Positions 7,035 to 11,675 of a stretch of DNA of 11,675 nt are shown here, in pieces. The stretch spans positions 1-11,675 of the forward strand of contig CAVURW010000058.1 in the NCBI GenBank assembly GCA_963743595.1, in the 5' to 3' direction. Both the position numbers and the translations under genes were made by a program. The notes beneath the pieces are model-generated. The model did no database searches. It was not told where the DNA came from and saw only the letters and a list, made by a program, of their open reading frames with translations. This stretch comes from CAVURW01 sp963743595 (GTDB taxonomy: Bacteria; Verrucomicrobiota; Verrucomicrobiia; Methylacidiphilales; UBA1321). The stretch's first letter is position 1. Each line of letters starts with the position of its first letter.

Positions 7035-7559
7035 GGTGAGGGCTGGGGACAAATCCTGGAACGATACCGAATAGAGATCGCCCCAAGCTTTGTCTTTGAT
7101 GGTGAACGTCGTGCCGTAGGGATTGCCACCAATGGTTCTGAAAAGCTGCCACAATTGCCCAGCGAGGATGTGGCTTTTGAAGCTGCTCCCGTCTGGAACG
7201 GTGACGGAGTAAGGGACTTGCCCGTTTATCGAGGGCAACAGGTGGTTGCTGTCATAAGCCCAACCTTCAAGGGGTGCATCGATAAAGACGGAACTCGGTT
7301 TGTTGACGTCAAAATGGATCGCACCCGTAACCTGGGTAATCGTTCCTCCTGCGGCCACTTCGAATGAACCCGTGTATCCTCCCACAGTTACCGTGTACGT
7401 GCCTGCATCGACAGTTACGTCTGGATTAAATGTCAGCTTAACCTCGGCAGCGTCGTGCTTGAACCCATCTTCAGGAGCGAATGTGACCGTATCGAGCCCG
7501 AAAGCGGGGCAGACGACACTGACCAAAGCAAGACCGAGTAAGAGAGAATTTTTAATCAT
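6993..7559 (-). CDS. Small secreted protein, paralogue of the RHS N-terminal module
   Basis: 188 residues. ATG 7559 is chosen because it starts a good signal peptide (MIKNSLLLGLALVSVVCPAFG) and lies one base after the upstream TGA, which suggests translational coupling; a longer frame to 7664 overlaps the upstream gene and has no signal-like start. After cleavage the protein begins LDTVTF, where the RHS protein begins LDTVSF. The two align throughout: GTYTVTVGG against GTYTVNVGG, GGTITQVTGAIHF against GGTISQVTGAVHF, and TIGGNPYGTTFT against TLGGNPYGNTFT. It ends ITVTTPSGAINLP, identical to the end of the upstream LamG protein and absent from the RHS protein. It therefore looks like a hybrid made by tandem duplication. 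It is predicted to be extracellular or periplasmic with a beta-sandwich fold, and no enzymatic motif is visible. Function is unknown; it may cap, chaperone or compete with the RHS N-terminus. Confidence 0.8.
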   Translation of the reverse strand: MIKNSLLLGLALVSVVCPAFGLDTVTFAPEDGFKHDAAEVKLTFNPDVTVDAGTYTVTVGGYTGSFEVAAGGTITQVTGAIHFDVNKPSSVFIDAPLEGWAYDSNHLLPSINGQVPYSVTVPDGSSFKSHILAGQLWQLFRTIGGNPYGTTFTIKDKAWGDLYSVSFQDLSPALTITVTTPSGAINLP

Positions 7560-7560
7560 A

Positions 7561-7602
7561 TCACGGCAGGTTAATGGCTCCGGAAGGCGTGGTGACGGTG
7601 AT
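7561..7602 (-). repeat. Direct repeat copy 1, encoding C-terminal ITVTTPSGAINLP and stop
   Basis: Partner of the copy at 6993-7034. It forms the end of the LamG/FN3 gene, and the next ATG begins one base after its stop. The repeat thus lies immediately before the start codon of two paralogous genes, so it could matter for translation as well as for the protein end. Confidence 0.85.
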
Positions 7603-8616
7603 TGAAATGGCTGTTGGAGCCGTCGGGGTAATACCGGTGGAATTGGATGTAGAAGCGATACCATCTTCGTTAAAGGTGCCTACGGAATAGGAGTAGCTAT
7701 TGCCCGCAGAAACCGTCGTGTCTTTGAAGGTCGTTGAGGTCACAGGCAGAATGGCAAACAGTTCGTAAGCGCCACCATTGACACTGCGGTAGACCTCCAC
7801 CGTTTGGTACGTGACCGCTCCCGTAGGCAACGTCCAGGCCAGATCGATTTCGCTCGAGGAAATCAGCGTTGTGGTTAACGCAGTCGGGGGTTTGGGCAGA
7901 CCCGTTTGCCCGGAATCGTTCACGTAATATTGCGTGCCCACCGCTGGACTGCTATCCGCTCCGCTATTGGCATAGGCAATGGCCGATACATATGCGCTCG
8001 ATGTCAGTGAAATCGGTCCTGAGTAGAGCGGCGAATTGATCGTTGGGGTTGTCCCATCTAAGGTGTAGTGAACCGCGAAGCTGGAGCTGTATGGGGTGAT
8101 CGTGACAGACAATGGGCTCGAGTAGGAGCCCGAAGCAGGGGAGATCGTTGGCGCAGGCAAGGTTGGAGGAAGTGGAAGGTTGTACTTTACCGCTAGATAG
8201 GTGGAAACCTGAGCCATTTCGGTCGATGTTAATTGGTGGTCGTAAACAAGCACTTCTGAAAGATCCCCCTGCCACCCTTGCCAATTGCTGGGAATACCAT
8301 TGTAACCATTATAGCCGACACAAATTCCGGCTGCGAGCGGGAGCGCAGCGGCGGCGGGAAGGGTGTCGGTCGCGGTCTGCGAACCGTTTTGATAAAAAGT
8401 GACGATTCTTCCCGTACTATCCAAGCTTCCTGTTTGCTGAGTGAAAGTGTTGGCACTAGGTACCGGTCCTCCGAGTGGGGAGTAAGCATTCACCGGAAAA
8501 TCCTGCAATGATTCCGAGTAACACAAACCACGAACGTTCAGGCCGGGCTGACCTAGTACCGCAATATAGCCAACTGCGCTCGTGTTTGACGACGAACCGA
8601 TACCGATGATCGTCAT
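7561..8616 (-). CDS. LamG end + chitobiase C-terminal domain + FN3 (C-terminal half of a split surface protein)
   Basis: 351 residues from ATG 8616, but the frame is open to 8700 and homology continues there (QPALRFNGTEGLTNPNQITG), so the ATG is internal. Residues 1-147 are the second half of a LamG/concanavalin-like domain, ending in the typical GDLSEVLVYDHQLTSTEMAQ and a YLAVKYNL helix. Residues about 152-232 match the chitobiase/beta-hexosaminidase C-terminal type domain (VHYTLDGTTPT, SPLYSGPI). Residues about 239-333 are an FN3 domain (PPTALTTT, IDLAWTLP, SYSYSVGTFN). The C-terminal tag ITVTTPSGAINLP follows. There is no signal peptide, so alone it would not be exported. This is the expected downstream half of the protein at 8736-11450, cut off by a one-base frameshift at 8693-8695 and an A/C patch. 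Such modules bind carbohydrate or other surfaces. Confidence 0.75.
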   Translation of the reverse strand: MTIIGIGSSSNTSAVGYIAVLGQPGLNVRGLCYSESLQDFPVNAYSPLGGPVPSANTFTQQTGSLDSTGRIVTFYQNGSQTATDTLPAAAALPLAAGICVGYNGYNGIPSNWQGWQGDLSEVLVYDHQLTSTEMAQVSTYLAVKYNLPLPPTLPAPTISPASGSYSSPLSVTITPYSSSFAVHYTLDGTTPTINSPLYSGPISLTSSAYVSAIAYANSGADSSPAVGTQYYVNDSGQTGLPKPPTALTTTLISSSEIDLAWTLPTGAVTYQTVEVYRSVNGGAYELFAILPVTSTTFKDTTVSAGNSYSYSVGTFNEDGIASTSNSTGITPTAPTAISITVTTPSGAINLP

Positions 8617-8692
8617 ATCCTGGCTGGTGGAGCCGGTGATCTGATTGGGATTCGTTAGCCCCTCAGTTCCATTAAAACGAAGCGCCGGTTGA

Positions 8693-8695
8693 CCC
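8693..8695 (-). other. Apparent single-base insertion causing a frameshift
   Basis: On the coding strand AACAACGGGTCAACCGGCG carries GGG where GG would keep the frame: one base fewer gives NNGQPALRFNG. This matches the paralogous SNNGSKPAVRFNG in the upstream LamG copy. The frame before it (VRPTYVSAAMNNG) aligns with ANQPTFVTSDSNNG. It is either a real mutation or a homopolymer error. Confidence 0.7.
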
Positions 8696-8735
8696 GTTGT
8701 TCATGGCAGCGGAGACATACGTCGGTCGTACGTGC

Positions 8736-11450
8736 TCAACTGAGTACCCCCCACACCACAAAACAACCCAAAACCCCCCAACCAACCAAAACCGGTTCAG
8801 CGGTGGAGAGTTGGTGATCGTAAACAAGGATTTCCGATAAATCGCCTTGCCAACACACTTGTCCTGTATTTCCGTAGGACCCAGCACTCATGCCGGCGCC
8901 GAGCGAAGAAACACCACTGAGTTGGCCATTAATTCCGGTGCCGCCGTTCTGACTTAACATAACATTCAACGTGGACGATCCTGGCGTTGTAGGAGAATAA
9001 CTGACCATTTCTGAATCAAAAACTCCGTTTGCTGGGGCAGGATAACCGACCAAACCTATTCCAGCTGTGTCTCCATATTGGCTTCCATTGAAATACCCGA
9101 GAGATCGACCCGTGCCCGCCGTCGTCCCTCCCACCCAAGCGGAAATCCCGTGAATACTGTTATTGGAAGTATCGCCAACTGTGACGATCGTGAGTGCAGT
9201 GCTGGCAGTAATGAGGTCTGCATTGTATAGCCATTGGCTACCATTGAATCGTACGGCCGGTTTGCTTCCGTTGTTAGAATCGCTGGTAACGAAAGTAGGC
9301 TGATTGGCGGATATCCCCTGAGTTACTGTATTGCCCAAAGCAAGGTCTGTCCACGAACCAACGGAAGCCCCATTGCTAGGTAATGTGTTTCCCATTCCAT
9401 TAAGTTTATCGGCCGATATCCAGCCAATGAGTCCAGTGGTCGGAACCCCAGAGGTATTTGACTGGAGCGCAACATACGCACTGGCCTGAGTCTTATTCAT
9501 CTGATTAAGTTGGATTTCACTTGAGTAAGGAGCATAGACGCCCTGCGTGTACCAAGTGGCTGTAGGGGTGTAGAGACCGTACTTGTCCCCAATATATTGA
9601 TTTACCGATGCTATCTCCGCAGTACTAAGGGCGTGATCATAAACAAGAATTTCTGAAATATCGCCTTGCCAACACACTTGTCCTGTATTTCCGTAAGATC
9701 CAGCACTCATGCCGACGCCGAGCGAAGAAACACCACTGATTTGGCCATTAATTCCGGTGCCGCCATTCTGACTTAACATAACATTCAATGTGGACGACCC
9801 AGGTGATGTAGGAGAATAGCAGACCATCTCTGTATCAAAAACTCCGTTTGCTGGGGCAGAATAACCGACCAAACCAGCTCCAGCCGTGTCTCCATATTGG
9901 CTTCCATTGAAATACCCGAGAGATCGACCCGTGCCCGCCGTCGTCCCTCCCACCCAAGCCGAAATCCCGTGGATACTGTTATTGGAAGTGTCGCTAACTG
10001 TGACAATCGTCAAAGCGGAACTGGCTGTGATCAGATTCGAATTATACAGCCATTGGACCCCATTAAGGCGAAGGGCAGGATTGCCGTTGGGCAAAGTCGT
10101 TTCCGATGCAATATAAATTGGTTCATTCCCCATCGTGGCCTGAGTAATGTTGTTGCCGTTAACGCTTTGGTCAGTCCAGCTGCTGACACCAGCACCGTTC
10201 GTTGTTGTGCTGGTGCCAACATCCGCCGCAACCCAAAATTGCAGTCCCGTTTGCGTTCCACAATGCTCGGTAAAGGCGACCACCAATGAATCCGTGGTAT
10301 CGGTTGCCGTGATAACATTGTTCTTGAGAAGGTCGGTACTGGATTCGTAGTAAACCGTGGCAATACCCGAACTGTTCGTATTGACGGTTAAGGTTGAGGA
10401 GATCGTCCCACCGCTGGTCGTAGAAAACCCCCCGTCAGAGCCTGTTTGAAGGGCGAAGGCGATTGGGTAATTGGGAATCGCTGTTCCCGATGAATTAGTG
10501 AGTTTAACTTGGAGCGAATTGGTCGCAAAGGTGCTGACCGGAACGATCTGATTGTTCCCGGCAACAATTGTAAACAGATTGCCGCTAATAAGAGGGTGAA
10601 TACCGGCTGACTGCACTGATTGCGCATTGCCTAAAGCAGAAGTCCCTGATGAAGTGGTTTTTGCGCCACTCGGATTCGACGAGAACGCGATGGGAGTTAG
10701 AGTTGCGGCTGTGGAAGGCGACGTGAGGCCGAGCGCGGAAACCTGGGTAGCGTCTAAAGCGGTTCCTAACAGCACCGTTTGCCCCAACTTAAAGGGAGCG
10801 TCTTGAACGCTACCGAGCGAAAGTTGTTTGGATGAGCCGCCGGACCATTTGATAGCGGATTCCGTGGCAATATTATCGGTGTACAACCGAGCCGTTGTTG
10901 AATTGAGAGTCAAAATGATACTATGCCAGTTTCCATCTAACAGGCTTGTTGCGTTCGAGCCGGTAACCACCTGTTGATTGCCTTTGGGATCGGTCAACGT
11001 CACTGTCGGTTGACCGTTGGTCCCCATCTGGACGACCCACGAATCACCTGCTGTGTCGGTTCCCGTCGCAAGTGGAACACCGCTTGATAAAGTCGCACTG
11101 CTTTGAAAAACAGTGGCAAATGTAAAGGTCGAAAACGATGCCGTACTGTGGGAAAGATCTACGGAAGCTAGAGCGTTGTTTGTGAAAACGAGCGAATTGG
11201 TGTTTTGGATCGGGCCGGATCCAAAAGTAGGATTAGAGAAATTAGTTAACGTCCCGTCGAGGTTGTTCCCAGACGTGTCCGATAATACCGTATCAGTCCC
11301 AGACATCGGGTAGAGCGCGATCAATGGAGACGAGGAAGCCACCTGCGCGCCCGTCTTCGACCAGACCAAGAGAACCAACAAGAAAAGCCCAAACAATCCG
11401 AGGTAAGCCAAGCGCGTTGCGGAACCTTTGGGAAGAGCGTGCGACATCAT
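8736..11450 (-). CDS. Exported LamG/Ig-like surface protein, truncated at its C-terminus
   Basis: 904 residues from ATG 11450 (a second ATG at 11447 is equally possible; no clear ribosome binding site). Residues 14-30 are a hydrophobic signal/anchor, with likely cleavage near TGAQVA. Residues about 42-245 form a first LamG domain (LIALYPMSG, SGNNLDGTLTNF, DGNWHSIILTLN). Residues about 288-393 look like a bacterial Ig (invasin/Big_1) domain (NSLQVKLTNSSGTAIPNYPI, SSGIATVYYES). Residues about 400-625 and 672-885 are two further LamG-like domains, about 90% identical to each other over 155 residues with a 273-residue period. True sequence ends at LVYDHQLSTAE (residue 885, base 8796); the last 19 residues are G/T-patch translation. 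The intact protein probably ran on through 8700-7561, giving roughly 1300-1400 residues. It is first in a minus-strand gene row with the RHS gene and is likely a cell-surface adhesin. It is not an enzyme on visible evidence. Confidence 0.82.
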   Translation of the reverse strand: MMSHALPKGSATRLAYLGLFGLFLLVLLVWSKTGAQVASSSPLIALYPMSGTDTVLSDTSGNNLDGTLTNFSNPTFGSGPIQNTNSLVFTNNALASVDLSHSTASFSTFTFATVFQSSATLSSGVPLATGTDTAGDSWVVQMGTNGQPTVTLTDPKGNQQVVTGSNATSLLDGNWHSIILTLNSTTARLYTDNIATESAIKWSGGSSKQLSLGSVQDAPFKLGQTVLLGTALDATQVSALGLTSPSTAATLTPIAFSSNPSGAKTTSSGTSALGNAQSVQSAGIHPLISGNLFTIVAGNNQIVPVSTFATNSLQVKLTNSSGTAIPNYPIAFALQTGSDGGFSTTSGGTISSTLTVNTNSSGIATVYYESSTDLLKNNVITATDTTDSLVVAFTEHCGTQTGLQFWVAADVGTSTTTNGAGVSSWTDQSVNGNNITQATMGNEPIYIASETTLPNGNPALRLNGVQWLYNSNLITASSALTIVTVSDTSNNSIHGISAWVGGTTAGTGRSLGYFNGSQYGDTAGAGLVGYSAPANGVFDTEMVCYSPTSPGSSTLNVMLSQNGGTGINGQISGVSSLGVGMSAGSYGNTGQVCWQGDISEILVYDHALSTAEIASVNQYIGDKYGLYTPTATWYTQGVYAPYSSEIQLNQMNKTQASAYVALQSNTSGVPTTGLIGWISADKLNGMGNTLPSNGASVGSWTDLALGNTVTQGISANQPTFVTSDSNNGSKPAVRFNGSQWLYNADLITASTALTIVTVGDTSNNSIHGISAWVGGTTAGTGRSLGYFNGSQYGDTAGIGLVGYPAPANGVFDSEMVSYSPTTPGSSTLNVMLSQNGGTGINGQLSGVSSLGAGMSAGSYGNTGQVCWQGDLSEILVYDHQLSTAEPVLVGWGVLGCFVVWGVLS
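8746..8793 (-). repeat. 48-base A/C-only (G/T on coding strand) low-complexity patch
   Basis: Every one of 48 consecutive plus-strand bases is A or C, with two runs of six C. On the coding strand it is all G and T, with runs such as GGTTTTGGTTGGTTGG that could fold as a G-quadruplex. It replaces the conserved end of one LamG domain and the start of the next, gives the meaningless tail PVLVGWGVLGCFVVWGVLS, and creates the stop of the upstream gene. It could be an assembly artefact or a real rearrangement scar. Confidence 0.8.
8814..9260 (-). repeat. Long direct repeat, copy 2 (LamG)
   Basis: This is near-identical to 9633-10079 with an offset of 819 bases (273 codons), in frame. The translated copies differ at 16 of 155 residues. 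Its 3' edge on the coding strand coincides with the A/C patch, so homologous recombination or misassembly between copies is plausible. Confidence 0.85.
9633..10079 (-). repeat. Long direct repeat, copy 1 (LamG)
   Basis: Partner of 8814-9260. Here the unit is followed by an intact domain end (STAEIASVNQYIGDKYGLYTP) and a linker. This shows what the second copy has lost at the patch. Confidence 0.85.
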
Positions 11451-11675
11451 TTGGTGCTAGACGACAGGGGTCATTAATCAAGCATATTGTATGAAGGTCG
11501 ACCTAAGTGTTTACCTCCCAAATAACATCTTTCTCTCCAGTTTCAGAGGACGTTTTGTTTCGTCTTTGTTCTGTTACGCAAAAGTCACATCATGCTTCAC
11601 ATCCTTCATAGTTCAGTTGGAGGTAAAAAAGTCGGCTAGATGTGACAGGTGAGGCAGGTGACATCACGGTAGAAA
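11451..11675. other. Upstream region of the minus-strand cluster
   Basis: No gene is visible in these 225 bases. TTTACCTCC (11510-11518) and GGAGGTAAA (11619-11627) form a 9-bp inverted repeat about 100 bases apart. GTCACATC (about 11584) and GATGTGAC (about 11639) form a second. These may be regulatory or chance. Confidence 0.4.
11486..11514 (-). promoter_or_regulatory. Weak candidate promoter with palindromic spacer
   Basis: On the minus strand TACAAT (11491-11486) resembles a -10 box and lies 35 bases before ATG 11450. The element 17 bases upstream (GTAAAC, 11514-11509) is a poor -35. The spacer contains the perfect palindrome AGGTCGACCT (11495-11504), a typical place for a repressor operator. 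The support is modest. Confidence 0.25.

Noticed and set aside
6704..7132. 142-codon minus-strand frame spanning the RHS start
   Set aside because: It is a shifted reading of two genes that each have proper signal peptides in other frames.
8672..8887. 71-codon minus-strand gene
   Set aside because: It mixes patch translation with a short genuine LamG fragment (VRPTYVSAAMNNG) and does not look like a separate gene.

Overview
The window holds one long minus-strand cluster of secreted, repeat-rich proteins (about 1855-11450). On its left lies a short plus-strand segment (1-1010) that looks like a decayed mobilisation or plasmid-type region. No rRNA, tRNA, CRISPR array or intact transposase is visible. 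The domain mix (LamG, invasin-type Ig, chitobiase C-terminal and FN3 modules next to a very large Sec-exported RHS/YD protein), the RHS N-terminal style and the lack of clear Shine-Dalgarno sites suggest a Verrucomicrobiota or related PVC bacterium. This is inferred from protein style; there is no marker gene.

Layout. Positions 1-430 are GC-rich, with a strong hairpin (152-203) and a broken coding-like frame ending at 392. Positions 433-1006 carry a small basic protein split over two frames. Positions 1007-1854 have no convincing gene, but hold a cluster of GTCCC motifs and several hairpins. On the minus strand, in transcription order, come: a LamG/Ig surface protein (11450-8736); an A/C-only 48-base patch and a one-base frameshift that separate it from its own C-terminal half (8700-7561: LamG end, chitobiase C-terminal domain, FN3); a small secreted protein (7559-6993); a 1575-residue secreted RHS protein (6981-2254); and a 109-residue membrane protein (2184-1855).

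The small secreted protein is a paralogue of the N-terminal module of the RHS protein. It ends in the same 13 residues as the LamG protein. This fits a tandem duplication of a roughly 570-base unit that spanned the end of the LamG gene and the start of the RHS gene. The last ~240 codons of the RHS gene and the membrane-protein gene are AT-rich, as expected for a swapped variable tip with a linked partner gene. The whole may be a surface-adhesion plus RHS delivery or display system. The toxin and immunity roles are inference only; the tip resembles no nuclease I recognise.

Two or three reading-frame breaks (about 742-800, 8693-8695 and the 8746-8793 patch) could be real decay or assembly errors, and should be resolved before any pseudogene call is trusted.
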